Source: Opitutaceae bacterium (GTDB taxonomy: Bacteria > Verrucomicrobiota > Verrucomicrobiia > Opitutales > Opitutaceae). Taken from it: a stretch of 57,186 bases of DNA. The notes under the pieces are model-generated. The model was not told the DNA's origin and did no database searches. It worked only from the letters and a program-made list of their open reading frames with translations. Position 1 is the stretch's first letter, and each line of letters opens with the position of its first letter. A program made the position numbers and the translations under genes. Of this stretch, positions 38,995-47,806 are shown one piece after another. The stretch spans positions 1 through 57,186 of the forward strand of contig JAHCLN010000005.1 in NCBI GenBank assembly GCA_026125215.1, given 5' to 3'.

Positions 38995-39621
38995 TCACGC
39001 CGCCGCCAGCCGGGCCAGCTGCCGGTCGTGCCAGCGGGACAACAGCAGGAGCGCGAGAAGGGCGCCGCCCAGCGCCCAGGCCATGTCGCTCTGCGTGTCC
39101 CAAACGTAGCCCTGCGTGCCGAGAAACGATTCCGCCGCCTCGCGGGAGAGCAGCGCCGCAACCCATTCGATGAGCTCGTAGAAAGCCGAGAACCCCAGGC
39201 ACACGCTCACCACCAGGAAGCCGAGCCAGCGGCTCGGCCGGCCGTCGCCCCGGTCCCGCAACGGCGAGGTGCGAAGCAAAATTTCGCGGGCCAGGATCGC
39301 CGGCACAAACCCCTGTGCAAAATGACCGAGCTTGTCGTAGTTGTTGCGCGACCAGCCGAACCACTCGCGCGCCCAATCCCCGGCCGGCACCAGCGCGTAG
39401 GTGTAGTGCCCGCCCACGATCAGGATGACCGCGTGCAGCCAGACAAGGACCAACAAAAGCGAAGTGAGCGGAAACCGCCGTTGCACGGCCACGATGAGCG
39501 GCACGCCGATGAGCACAGGCGCGACCTCCAGCCACCAGGTCAGCCGGTCACGCGGCCCGATCGCCGACCAGACAAACACCGGGCCGAGCAGTGCGAGGAA
39601 CCATAGGAGGCGGCGGTCCAT
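38995..39621 (-). CDS. DUF2238 (YjdF-like) integral membrane protein
   Basis: The product is 208 aa with about six hydrophobic helices. It keeps the DUF2238 hallmarks GGHYTYALVPAGDW, NNYDKLGHFAQGFVPA, FSAFYELIEW and GYVWDTQSDMAWAL. The family function is unknown. ATG 39621 is chosen because the longer open frame upstream is antisense of the M50-like gene. It lies between the exosortase gene and the M50-like protease, all on the minus strand. Confidence 0.85.
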   Translation of the reverse strand: MDRRLLWFLALLGPVFVWSAIGPRDRLTWWLEVAPVLIGVPLIVAVQRRFPLTSLLLVLVWLHAVILIVGGHYTYALVPAGDWAREWFGWSRNNYDKLGHFAQGFVPAILAREILLRTSPLRDRGDGRPSRWLGFLVVSVCLGFSAFYELIEWVAALLSREAAESFLGTQGYVWDTQSDMAWALGGALLALLLLSRWHDRQLARLAAA

Positions 39622-39662
39622 GGCCGCAGCATCCGGAATTATCGCTGCTGCGCAATGCCGGT

Positions 39663-40676
39663 TTAGGCCGACGCGCGGAGCACGGCCCCGAGCGCTTCCG
39701 CGGCAAACTCGTTTCTGACCGGCGATAGACTGGCTTGCTCGAGCGCCTTCAATCCCTCGCGGGCCTTGGCGGCGGCCTCGGTCTTCCGGCCTTCGGCCAG
39801 AAGCACCGCCGCTTCCGCCCGCAAGCGCGCCGCAGGATCGAAATCCGTCGGGCCGGCCGTTTCGAGCCAAGCCCGGGCCGCGGGGGTTTCCGCCGTGGCC
39901 ACGGCCAGCAGCCAGGCATACTCCGCGCGCAGCAAGTTGCGCATGAAGGGCGGCAGGCAGGTCTCGCCCGCAACAGCCGCATCCAGTTCGCGCTGGGCCG
40001 CGACATATTCCCGGCGGTCGGCATGATGCAGGTAGGCGTTGAGATGTCCGTAAAGCGTGTGCAACGAGCCGGGATTGACCGCGGTCGCATCCCTGAGCCA
40101 GTCGGGCGCAAAGGCGGCCGGCCGCGTGCCGTTGAGGCCTGCAACCGTAAGTGCCAGCAGTGCCGCTTCCTGCCGGGCCGTTGCGTCCCGGCCCAGCAGA
40201 TTCACCAGCCGGCGGCCATCCGTGCGCAGGCCGCCGGCTTCGCCCGGCAGCGCAGTGACCAAAAAGATCACGCCCGACATCAAGGCCGTGAGCATCGCCA
40301 CATGCTGGGGCCACACCAGCCCGGCGGCGGCACAGGCGGCTGCCACCCAGAGGGCCAGCACAACCAACAGCAGGCTGGCAAACGGCCCGCCGGCAATCAT
40401 CAGCGCGAAGCGATGCGGGAGGTTCTTCTGGTCCACCGGCAGGCACGCCGCCATGCCCCCGGCGAGGTTGATGCGGCGATTCCAACTGAAACGAATCCCC
40501 GCCGGGGTGCGCTGCCACTGGAATGGCCCGATGATATAGAGCAGAAAGCGGCCCCCGGCCAGCCGGCCTCCGGCCAGATGACCGAGTTCATGCCAGCCGA
40601 CGGTGAACAGCCACACCAAGGGCACGGCGGCCAGCACCATCAGCTTGACCACCCGGGTGCCGCCGGCAGGCAGCAC
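39663..40676 (-). CDS. M50-like intramembrane zinc protease (C-terminal part of a frameshifted gene)
   Basis: The product as read is 337 aa from a GTG. The zinc motif HELGH is at residues 29-33 at the end of a membrane helix, followed by further helices (about 85-150) and a soluble C-terminal domain of helical repeats. It should cleave membrane proteins or act as a membrane metallopeptidase. The N-terminal transmembrane helix expected for this family is present immediately upstream in another frame (40701-40857). Removing one A from the run at 40701-40705 would join them, so the gene is either disrupted or contains a sequencing error. Confidence 0.75.
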   Translation of the reverse strand: MLPAGGTRVVKLMVLAAVPLVWLFTVGWHELGHLAGGRLAGGRFLLYIIGPFQWQRTPAGIRFSWNRRINLAGGMAACLPVDQKNLPHRFALMIAGGPFASLLLVVLALWVAAACAAAGLVWPQHVAMLTALMSGVIFLVTALPGEAGGLRTDGRRLVNLLGRDATARQEAALLALTVAGLNGTRPAAFAPDWLRDATAVNPGSLHTLYGHLNAYLHHADRREYVAAQRELDAAVAGETCLPPFMRNLLRAEYAWLLAVATAETPAARAWLETAGPTDFDPAARLRAEAAVLLAEGRKTEAAAKAREGLKALEQASLSPVRNEFAAEALGAVLRASA

Positions 40677-40700
40677 AAGAGGTGCTGCATATTTGGCGCC

Positions 40701-40857
40701 AAAAATAGCCGACCGCTGCTCCTGCCACGGCCATCAGCACCATGAGCAGCCAATTGGCGCGGGATTTTCTCCCGGCCGGCATGGACGGCGGCAAACGCGG
40801 GCTGACCGCGGAGTCCACTGATGAAACCACAGGAGTAACGGAATCGGGCGGAGGCAT
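40701..40857 (-). pseudogene. N-terminal fragment of the M50-like protease, out of frame
   Basis: From ATG 40857 this frame encodes a Pro/Ser-rich tail, MPPPDSVTPVVSSVDSA, then a basic residue cluster and a transmembrane helix (ANWLLMVLMAVAGAAVGYF). The frame leaves the protease at the A5 run 40701-40705. With one base fewer the reading continues as GYFGAKYAAPLVLPAGG and enters the M50 domain. A shorter start at 40782 is also possible. The fused protein would be about 388 aa. Confidence 0.6.
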
Positions 40858-40959
40858 GACGCGAATCCACCACGTTCTGCCGGCAGTCCAACCCACTTTG
40901 GGAGGACCGGACGCACGGCGGGACAAACGGCTGCCCGGATTACAACCGTGTGTCGAACG

Positions 40960-41331
40960 CTACTTGCGATACCACTCGCCGTTTTCACGCTGGAGCCAGA
41001 CTCCCGGCGCACTGGCGGCGGCGATCTGGCGGGCGCGGGCGCGGCCCACCGCGTCGGCGCTGGAGCCCGTGCGGCGTGCGAGCTCCGCATAAACGAACTC
41101 ACGATCGCGGTTCTCCTCGGCCGCGATCGCCGCGCCGGAGGAGCCTTCACGGGTTTCCAGCAGGCCCCGGTTGTTTTCGCCCAGCGCGCCGGCCGCCTTG
41201 AGGCTGTCGATCTGCGGCAGACGCGCGGCCATACGGTCGCGAACGGCCGCGGCATCCTCAGCCCGGCCGGCAGGGGCCGCGAGTAGGAGAACGAACATCG
41301 CAAACAGGAAACGGCAAAGCGGTGTTTTCAT
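40960..41331 (-). CDS. ydbL: YdbL-family periplasmic protein (DUF1318)
   Basis: The product is 123 aa with a signal peptide ending at GRAED. The mature part carries the DUF1318 pattern: AARLPQIDSLKAAGALGENN, an Asn-Arg-Gly-Leu motif, and the C-terminal RARQIAAASAPGVWLQ. In E. coli YdbL is the third gene of ydbH-ynbE-ydbL and modulates the YdbH-YnbE lipid bridge. Here it directly follows a YnbE-like lipoprotein (2 bp gap), the same order. The symbol is based on family and context. Confidence 0.85.
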   Translation of the reverse strand: MKTPLCRFLFAMFVLLLAAPAGRAEDAAAVRDRMAARLPQIDSLKAAGALGENNRGLLETREGSSGAAIAAEENRDREFVYAELARRTGSSADAVGRARARQIAAASAPGVWLQRENGEWYRK

Positions 41332-41333
41332 GA

Positions 41334-41519
41334 TTATTTTCTGGGTTCGGCCTGCATCGTGGTGGAGCGGCGGTCAAGGTCGCCGAAGAAGTCGTCCAGC
41401 GCCTGATCGATCTTCACGTTCACGTCCAAGGTCGCGTGGACCTGGATCGGATCCATCTTCACGTGAATGCAGCCGGCCAGCAGGACGGCGGGCAAAAGCA
41501 GGAAAAATCTTCGGGACAT
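41334..41519 (-). CDS. ynbE: YnbE-like small lipoprotein
   Basis: The product is 61 aa. It has a lipoprotein signal MSRRFFLLLPAVLLAGC with the lipobox LAGC, then IHVKMDPIQVHATLDVNVKID, the beta-strand core of YnbE. In E. coli YnbE is anchored in the outer membrane and stacks on the end of YdbH. A GTG at 41567 that overlaps the ydbH stop in GTGA is an alternative start, but 41519 gives a normal lipoprotein signal length. It is sandwiched between ydbH-like and ydbL-like genes. Confidence 0.85.
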   Translation of the reverse strand: MSRRFFLLLPAVLLAGCIHVKMDPIQVHATLDVNVKIDQALDDFFGDLDRRSTTMQAEPRK

Positions 41520-41563
41520 GGGGCACATGGTGAAGGTGAAGACCCGCCGGGGCAATCCGGGTT

Positions 41564-42802
41564 TCACCGGCCACTGCGAAAATTCAGCCGGGCCCGGTCA
41601 TCGAGCCCCAGGCGCACGACCTGGTCCAGCGGACCGGACACATTGATGGTGAATGTAACCCGCTCCACCGCGCCGCCCAAGGCCGGGCGTGCCGCCACCA
41701 TCACGGTCGCCGAACGCGCGCCGTCCGGTCCATCCGGCCGGAGTTCCACCCGGAGCTGCTCGACCTGCAGCGGCTGCCGGCCCAGCTCGATGTCGCTCAG
41801 GGTGCCATGGGCGGGATTCTCCGGCGCAAACCAGCGCGCCAGCGGGCCGAGCCAGGCCGGCAGCAATTGGATGCGCGCCGGCACCCGTTCCGTGAGGAAA
41901 CCCGGAGCCGGCGCGAGCCGCAATGCGGCAGGCGTGTCCGCACTGACGGTCAATTCACCCCGGCCGGCGCGGGCGCCGCCGGCCAGGTTCCAATCGAACC
42001 CCACCTGACCGTTGATGCGTCCACTTGCCTCGCTCAGCGCCGTGGGCAGCAGATGACTGAGTTCCGCGAGGTCCAGACCTTCGAGTTCCAAGCTGCTCGT
42101 CACCGCGGGCACCGCCGGATCAAAAACAAAGGGCGCAAGCGTCATCCGTCCGCCCAAGGCACGGGCCGTGGCCTGCGCCACTTGCACGCGCCCATCGTCC
42201 ATCCCCGTGGCCGTCAGTTCCAGCTGCTCCAGCATGAGACCGAAACCGCTCGCCGCGGCGATGGTCAGGCGCGCTGACTGCAGCCGCGGCCCACCCTCCG
42301 CCAATCCCACCGTCATGGACAGCGCGACCGGCGCCGCCTGCCAAGCTCCGCCGCCGCCCGCCAACCGGCCTTCGGTGAGATCAACGGTCAGCCCCCCGTC
42401 CGGGCGGCCTCCGCGCCAGGTCCCCTCACCGGCCAGCCGCAGCTTGCCGCTGCCCTCCAAGTCCGGCGGCAAGTCGATCGCCAGTGCCATCGCCAAGGGT
42501 CTGAGCCAGACCGCCAAATCAATCTCTCCATCCATCACCCGCCAAGTTCCGGCGGCCGGCAGCACTTCCACCTGCGCCGCGAGACCCGGCGCCGTCAGCA
42601 CAAGTTGCAACCGCATCGCCGCGGGGCCGTCTGCCGGCGAAAGCAGCGTCAGGCGCCAGTCCACCGGCGCGGCACCCGCAAGTTTGCGCCATTCCATCCG
42701 ACCGGACATTTCGCCCGTCAGCGGGGGCAAAACCAGCGGCTGCGCGAACAGCGGCAGGCACGGCACGAGCAGCAGCAAGAGGATTCGGAGCAAACCGGAC
42801 AT
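41564..42802 (-). CDS. YdbH-like intermembrane lipid-transport protein, short form
   Basis: The product is 412 aa with a hydrophobic N-terminus (LLRILLLLLVPCLPLFAQ) that may be a signal peptide or anchor. The body is repeating beta-strands typical of AsmA-like/YdbH bridges. The C-terminal region includes FDPAVPAVTSSLELEGLDLAELSHLLP and ends near FTINVSGPLDQVVRLG. Operon order YdbH-YnbE-YdbL matches E. coli, where YdbH spans the periplasm. E. coli YdbH is about twice this length, so a bridge made by this one would be shorter or would need another partner. Confidence 0.75.
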   Translation of the reverse strand: MSGLLRILLLLLVPCLPLFAQPLVLPPLTGEMSGRMEWRKLAGAAPVDWRLTLLSPADGPAAMRLQLVLTAPGLAAQVEVLPAAGTWRVMDGEIDLAVWLRPLAMALAIDLPPDLEGSGKLRLAGEGTWRGGRPDGGLTVDLTEGRLAGGGGAWQAAPVALSMTVGLAEGGPRLQSARLTIAAASGFGLMLEQLELTATGMDDGRVQVAQATARALGGRMTLAPFVFDPAVPAVTSSLELEGLDLAELSHLLPTALSEASGRINGQVGFDWNLAGGARAGRGELTVSADTPAALRLAPAPGFLTERVPARIQLLPAWLGPLARWFAPENPAHGTLSDIELGRQPLQVEQLRVELRPDGPDGARSATVMVAARPALGGAVERVTFTINVSGPLDQVVRLGLDDRARLNFRSGR

Positions 42803-43003
42803 GCGGGTGTAGATTCGGGAAAATGAAGTTGGTTGCCGGAAGCGCGTTCGCGCGGTGCCGCGTTCACCCGCATTCAGATGTAAGCCGTGTGCGTTTGCGC
42901 GTAAAAACTTTCTAAATTATTTGCCCTGCCCATCCTGCAACCCTCAATTCCTCCCCCTTGGCTTGCTGCCGGCCTGCTGCGGCTCCAAGCCATTGCATCC
43001 CCG

Positions 43004-43384
43004 ATGGAATCCAACACCCAGCCCAACCATTTCGCCGCACCGACACCCGAGGAGCTGCTCCGGCAGTTTCCCGTCCATGTGCAGGCGAGCTATTCGCGCT
43101 TCGCGGCCACCCGCGATCCGGCGGCGGCCGACGAAGTGGTCATTGCCATCATGCGTGACCACGTGCCGGCCAAGCGGCAGGACTCCATCCCGCCCATCGT
43201 CACGGATGAAATGACGCTGACCGGCGACCTGGGCATCGACTCGGTTTCCATCGCGGACGCGGTTTTCATGCTGGAGGAGGTGTTCGGCGTGACCATCGCC
43301 AACAAGGAGCTGGTCCGGCTCCGCACCATCGGTGACCTGCGCGGCTTTATCCGCACCAAGCTTGCCTCGCTTCCGGCCGCCTGA
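43004..43384 (+). CDS. Acyl carrier protein (stand-alone)
   Basis: The product is 126 aa. An N-terminal extension of about 45 residues precedes a four-helix ACP domain. The phosphopantetheine attachment serine is Ser80 in LGIDSVSIADAVFMLEEVF. The extension makes it longer than the usual ~80-aa FabD-cluster ACP. The gene is followed after 12 bp by a ketosynthase, so the pair probably acts together on a special acyl chain. The 200-bp gap upstream has a short AT-rich stretch near 42905-42922 that could hold its promoter but shows no clear consensus. Confidence 0.88.
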   Translation: MESNTQPNHFAAPTPEELLRQFPVHVQASYSRFAATRDPAAADEVVIAIMRDHVPAKRQDSIPPIVTDEMTLTGDLGIDSVSIADAVFMLEEVFGVTIANKELVRLRTIGDLRGFIRTKLASLPAA

Positions 43385-43396
43385 GACGACTGCGGC

Positions 43397-44659
43397 ATGC
43401 CCCGCCAAGCCGTCATCACCGGACTGGGATTCATCACCTGCATCGGCAACGACCGCGCGGGCGTCACCCGCAGCCTTCGCGAAGGCCGGCACGGACTCGA
43501 GCAGGTGGAGTTTCTCGGGAACCCGTCCATCCCGGTAAAGGTGCTGGGCACGGTCAAAGAGTTCACCGCCAACACGCCGCACTGGCGCGACTGGCGCTGG
43601 CCCGACCGTTACCGGCTGCCGCGCGAGGTGCTGCGCGGCCTCTCGCCGCACGGCCTCTACGCCCTTTGTGCCATTGAACAAGCCGTGGCGGACGCCGGCC
43701 TTGAGTCCGCGGCGCTGACCGACGGCGCCACCGGCCTCTACTGCGCGTCCGCCGGCTCCACCCTGCTCGCATATTACCACGTCAACCGCTTGCTGGAGGC
43801 CCGGGGCGAGCGCTGCCACCCGCTGAGCGTCGTGTCGTCCATCGCCGGCACGCTCAATTTCAACCTCGCGGCGCACTACGGCATCCGTGGAGCCGTCGGC
43901 GGCTTTGTGGCCGCCTGCGCCTCCTCCAGCCACGCGCTCGGCTGCGCGCTCGACGACATTCGCCTCGGTCGCCAGCAGCGCATGATCGTCGTGGGGGCCG
44001 AGGAAGCCACCGCCGAGAGCATCCTGCCGTTCCACGGCATGGGGGCGCTTTCAACCAATCCCGATCCCGCCACCGCCTCGCGTCCTTTCGATGCGGCGCG
44101 CGACGGTTTCGTAGGCGCAGGCGGCGCGGTGGCCATGATTCTCGAAGAAGCGGACTTCGCCCGCAATCGCGGCGCCCCGGTGTATGCCGAATTCGCCGGC
44201 TGGGGCCAGGCCGGTGACGGCCACAACATCGCCATTTCCCATCCCGAGGGCGCCGGACTCGTCAGCGCGATCCGTCGCGCGCTCGCCGACACCGGCCTGA
44301 CGGCGGCCGATATCGGCTACATCAACGCCCACGCCACTTCCACGCCCGCCGGCGACCGATCGGAGGCCGTCGCGCTGGCGCAGGTATTCACCGCCACCGG
44401 CGCGCACCCGCCCGTCAGCAGCACCAAGGGCCTCACCGGCCACCCGCTTTCGATGGCCGGCGTGATGGAGGCAGCCTTTTGCGCGCTGGCGTTGAAGGAC
44501 GGGTTCATACCCGGCAATCCCCACCTGCAGACGCCCGACGAAGCCTGCGCCGGCCTCAATCTTCCCCGCAACACCGCAGAGGCATCGCCCGGCACCATCC
44601 TGAGCACGAGCAGCGGCTTCGGCGGCAGCAACGTGGCGCTGGTCTTTCGCGGGGCTTAG
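43397..44659 (+). CDS. Beta-ketoacyl-ACP synthase II (FabF-like)
   Basis: The product is 420 aa, thiolase fold. The complete catalytic triad is seen: Cys174 in AACASSSHAL, His312 in NAHATSTPAGD and His349 in STKGLTGHPLSMAG. It condenses malonyl-ACP with an acyl-ACP. It sits alone with one ACP and no reductase or dehydratase genes, so it may serve a specialised lipid, a polyketide primer, or be a duplicated FabF; the sequence does not decide. It converges with ribF, with about 22 bp between. Confidence 0.93.
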   Translation: MPRQAVITGLGFITCIGNDRAGVTRSLREGRHGLEQVEFLGNPSIPVKVLGTVKEFTANTPHWRDWRWPDRYRLPREVLRGLSPHGLYALCAIEQAVADAGLESAALTDGATGLYCASAGSTLLAYYHVNRLLEARGERCHPLSVVSSIAGTLNFNLAAHYGIRGAVGGFVAACASSSHALGCALDDIRLGRQQRMIVVGAEEATAESILPFHGMGALSTNPDPATASRPFDAARDGFVGAGGAVAMILEEADFARNRGAPVYAEFAGWGQAGDGHNIAISHPEGAGLVSAIRRALADTGLTAADIGYINAHATSTPAGDRSEAVALAQVFTATGAHPPVSSTKGLTGHPLSMAGVMEAAFCALALKDGFIPGNPHLQTPDEACAGLNLPRNTAEASPGTILSTSSGFGGSNVALVFRGA

Positions 44660-44681
44660 GCACCGCCGGGCCCCACAGTCC

Positions 44682-45620
44682 TCAGGTAGCGTAGGCCGCG
44701 GCCACGGCGAGGTCCCGCTCGATTTGCACCCGCAGCGCCGGCAGATCGGGGAATTTTTGTTCGGGCCGCACAAAGGACATCCAGTCAACCCGCAAAGTGT
44801 CACCCGGACCGAAGGGACACTCGCCCAGCACATGAACTTCCAGCCGCGGCTCCTTCGTCTCCTCGACGGTCGGCCTCAATCCGTAGTTGGCCACGCCGCG
44901 CCGCGGCTGCGAAGATTTTTCCCGGCCGACCTCCACCACATACACGCCGTAGCGGGGCTGCAGGTCGGGCGCCCAGGCGATATTCAGGGTCGGAAAACCC
45001 AGCTGCCGGCCCAGCTGCCGGCCCGGTGCCACGGTGCCCTCGGCAAAATAGGGCCGGCCCAGCAGTTGCCTCGCCGCCTTCATGTCGCCGCAGGAAACAA
45101 GCTCGCGGATCCGCGTGCTGCTGATCGGCGCACCGGCCTGCTCCAGCCGGGGCAGCGCCAGAACCTTAAGCCCGAGCTCGGCGCCCTGACGCCGCAGCAA
45201 CGCAGCGTCCCCCGTCCGGCCACGGCCGAAACGCCAGTTGTCGCCCACATAGACGCCCGCGAGCTTCGGCAAGTGACGCCGCAGTAACGGCAAAAAATCC
45301 TCCGCCGCGATGCCCGCAAACTCCGGCGTAAAGGTCTGCGTGATGATGGCCGCAATCCCCAGCCCGCCGAGAATCCGCGCTTTGGCTTCGGGCGTCATCA
45401 ACAGGCGGACCGGCCGGCCGGCGCGGAAAAAGATGCTCGGATGCGGCCAGAAGGTCAGCACCGCCGCCAGGCCGCCGTCCTGCCGCGCGGCCGCGGTGGC
45501 CGCCGCAATGACCGCCTGGTGGCCAAGGTGCACGCCGTCGAACATGCCGATGGCCAGGTGCAGCGGCCGGGCCGGCAGGTCCGCTTGCTCAAGGCCGGCG
45601 AACTGGAGGGGCGGGTTCAC
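44682..45620 (-). CDS. ribF: Bifunctional riboflavin kinase/FAD synthetase RibF
   Basis: The product is 312 aa. The N-terminal FAD synthetase domain has [10 protein letters not shown] at about 25-34. The C-terminal riboflavin kinase domain includes the FPTLNIA signature in [13 protein letters not shown] and the [10 protein letters not shown] segment. It makes FMN and FAD. The GTG start at 45620 overlaps the truB stop (GTGA), so translation is coupled. A longer open frame exists upstream, but it overlaps truB and lacks homology-like sequence. It ends the nusA operon; the rpsO that often follows in other bacteria is absent. Confidence 0.94.
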   Translation of the reverse strand: MNPPLQFAGLEQADLPARPLHLAIGMFDGVHLGHQAVIAAATAAARQDGGLAAVLTFWPHPSIFFRAGRPVRLLMTPEAKARILGGLGIAAIITQTFTPEFAGIAAEDFLPLLRRHLPKLAGVYVGDNWRFGRGRTGDAALLRRQGAELGLKVLALPRLEQAGAPISSTRIRELVSCGDMKAARQLLGRPYFAEGTVAPGRQLGRQLGFPTLNIAWAPDLQPRYGVYVVEVGREKSSQPRRGVANYGLRPTVEETKEPRLEVHVLGECPFGPGDTLRVDWMSFVRPEQKFPDLPALRVQIERDLAVAAAYAT

Positions 45621-46342
45621 AACGCGACACTCGGTGCCGCCTCGCGCACCGGGATCAGGCGTTTGTCGATCTCGGGCAGGGACAGCGCCTCGATCTGGTC
45701 GAGGGTCAGGGCCTGGTTCACATGAAACCGGTCGGTCGCCGTCCGGCGCAGCGCGGCCAGGTTGGCGCCGCATCCCAGCCGCTGCCCGAGGTCATGCGCA
45801 ATCGTGCGAACGTAGGTGCCCTTGCTACAGCGGAGCCGAAAATCGAAGGTCGGCAACCCGAACCGGGTGAGATCGAAGGCCGACACCCGGATGAACCGCG
45901 GCTCGCGCTCGACCTCCTCGCCCTTGCGGGCCGATTTGTAGAGCGGAACACCGCCGATCTTGATGGCGGAATACATCGGCGGCGTCTGGTATTGGTCACC
46001 GAGGAAACCCTGCATCGCCGCACGCAGTTCCGGCTCGGTCAAAGGAGGCACCGGCTTGGTCTCCATCACCTGGCCTTGCGCGTCCTGCGAATCGGTCACC
46101 TTGCCGAGCTCGATCGTGCCCTCGTATTCCTTGTCGAGGCTGATGAGATACTGGGAGATCTTGGTGGCTTTGCCGACCAGCATGATCAACAGGCCCGTCG
46201 CCATGGGATCAAGGGTGCCGGCATGCCCGATGCGCTTCATCTGCAGCTTGCGGCGCAGTCGCGCCACCACGTCGTGGGAGGTGTGATCCGTGGGTTTGTC
46301 CACGAGGAGCACGCCCTCGAGTTCTTTCGGCCGGCCGATCAT
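45617..46342 (-). CDS. truB: tRNA pseudouridine(55) synthase TruB
   Basis: The product is 241 aa. The catalytic Asp is in [12 protein letters not shown] (Asp45), and later motifs [16 protein letters not shown] and [15 protein letters not shown] are complete. It makes pseudouridine 55 in the T loop of tRNA. It is the shorter form without a C-terminal PUA extension. The ATG overlaps the nrnA stop in ATGA. Confidence 0.96.
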   Translation of the reverse strand: MIGRPKELEGVLLVDKPTDHTSHDVVARLRRKLQMKRIGHAGTLDPMATGLLIMLVGKATKISQYLISLDKEYEGTIELGKVTDSQDAQGQVMETKPVPPLTEPELRAAMQGFLGDQYQTPPMYSAIKIGGVPLYKSARKGEEVEREPRFIRVSAFDLTRFGLPTFDFRLRCSKGTYVRTIAHDLGQRLGCGANLAALRRTATDRFHVNQALTLDQIEALSLPEIDKRLIPVREAAPSVAL

Positions 46343-47364
46343 GCGCCGGTCTTCCTGGCCGCATCCACCACCGCCACCTGACGCGTGATCGCGGCCACGA
46401 GCCGCGCATAGAAATCCGCGGCATCGGTCTTGAGATTGAGGCCCGCGGCGCAGGCGTGTCCGCCGCCGCCAAACTGGCCGGCGATCAGGTCCACGCGGTA
46501 GGCCGGTTCCTTGGCCCGCAGACTGGCCTTCCGGCCGCCGTCGGGGCGCTCCTCGATCAGCACGCCCACATCCACACCGTCGATGGAACGCGCATAATCC
46601 ACCAGACCCTCGGTGTCCTCGGCGGTGGTGCCGGTTTCCTCAAACACACCCGCGGCCAGCGTGCCGAGGCAGACGCGGCCGCCGCACTCCAGGCGCAGCG
46701 AAGCCAGATAATGCTGGAGCAGCCGCATCTTGCCGAGGCTTTCGCGCTCGTAGAGATGGTAGCCCACCTCGCTGGGCTGGGCGCCGCAGGCGAGGAGCTC
46801 GGCCGCGAGCTGGAGGGTGCGGCGCGACGTGGATGCAAAGCGAAACTGGCCGGTGTCCGTCAGCATGCCGGCATAAAGCGCCTGGGCCGAGACCGCATCA
46901 ATCGGCAGCCCCTGGTCGAGCAGCAGGCCGGCCAGGATCTCGCAGGTGGCGGACGACCCGGTATCGAGCAGGTTGTGGACGGCATAGCCGGCGTTGGAAA
47001 GGTGGTGATCCACCATCGCCAGCGGCGCGGGAAACGCCGCCTTGATGCGCTCGCCCGCGCGGGCGCCGTCCGCACAATCCACAAAGACGGCGACATGGCG
47101 CGCCGCCTCCGGCAGGACGGATTCGATGGGGGCAAAAGGGGTGTCCTTCACCAGAAACTGCAGCCGCCGCGGCACCGGATCGGGATTGACGCACACGGCG
47201 TCGATCCGGCGTGAACGCAGCGCGCGGCAGAGCGCGACCTGCGAACCGATGCAGTCGCCATCCGGCCGGGCATGCCCGATCACGGCGACCCGGCGGCCCG
47301 TCATCGCGGCCAGCGCCCCGGTGAATCCTGCGGCCAGCGCGGGATAATGGACCGGAGTGCTCAC
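46339..47364 (-). CDS. nrnA: Bifunctional oligoribonuclease / PAP phosphatase NrnA (DHH family)
   Basis: The product is 341 aa with the DHH phosphoesterase layout: the first Asp motif [19 protein letters not shown] in [11 protein letters not shown], and DHHA1 glycine-rich GGGHACAAG near the end. It degrades short RNA oligomers and 3'-phosphoadenosine-5'-phosphate. The GTG start overlaps the rbfA stop (GTGA). Position between rbfA and truB is a common arrangement in several phyla. Confidence 0.94.
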   Translation of the reverse strand: MSTPVHYPALAAGFTGALAAMTGRRVAVIGHARPDGDCIGSQVALCRALRSRRIDAVCVNPDPVPRRLQFLVKDTPFAPIESVLPEAARHVAVFVDCADGARAGERIKAAFPAPLAMVDHHLSNAGYAVHNLLDTGSSATCEILAGLLLDQGLPIDAVSAQALYAGMLTDTGQFRFASTSRRTLQLAAELLACGAQPSEVGYHLYERESLGKMRLLQHYLASLRLECGGRVCLGTLAAGVFEETGTTAEDTEGLVDYARSIDGVDVGVLIEERPDGGRKASLRAKEPAYRVDLIAGQFGGGGHACAAGLNLKTDAADFYARLVAAITRQVAVVDAARKTGA

Positions 47365-47720
47365 GGCTGATCCGGCTCCTCCTCCGGGCCTTTAACCTCA
47401 TCCAACAGGCGCATCAGCCGCGTGCCGCGCTCGGCGGAATGATCGAGCACATACTCAAACTTCGGCAGGTATTTCAACGTCACCCGGCGGCCGATTTCCT
47501 CGCGGATGGCCGGGGCCGTGCGGCGCAGCCAGCGCAGTTTTTCCTGCGCCTGCTCCGCGTCGCCCACCACGGCCACGAAGACCCGGCCGTCACGCAGATC
47601 GGGCGAAACCCGCACCTCGGTGATGGTGACGGACACCGCCTCGCTCTGGTAATGCTGGCGCAGGATGGCGCTGAGCTCGCGCTGGATCAGCTCGTTGACC
47701 CTGAGGGTGCGGTTGCTCAT
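47361..47720 (-). CDS. rbfA: Ribosome-binding factor A
   Basis: The product is 119 aa, the usual size. It shows the KH-type RbfA features RVNELIQRELSAIL, VTITEVRVSPDLRDGRVFVAV and EIGRRVTLKYLPKFEYVLDHSAE. It helps mature the 16S rRNA 5' end. It is separated from infB by 84 bp that hold the AT-rich hairpin copy B. Confidence 0.95.
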   Translation of the reverse strand: MSNRTLRVNELIQRELSAILRQHYQSEAVSVTITEVRVSPDLRDGRVFVAVVGDAEQAQEKLRWLRRTAPAIREEIGRRVTLKYLPKFEYVLDHSAERGTRLMRLLDEVKGPEEEPDQP

Positions 47721-47722
47721 CG

Positions 47723-47806
47723 GATTTACGATTTTGGATTCCCGATTTTAGATTTCTTAATCGCCGACTGAATCAATCGAAAATCAAGAATCGAAAATCA
47801 AAAATT
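47723..47806. repeat. AT-rich long hairpin element, copy B
   Basis: This is an inverted pair of ~32-nt arms made of GATTTT/CGATT units around a 20-nt loop. It matches copy A at 16250-16330 in opposite orientation. It sits between infB and rbfA, and the infB stop codon (TAA, 47807-47805) lies on its edge. A hairpin here could lower read-through or stabilise the infB message. Confidence 0.85.
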
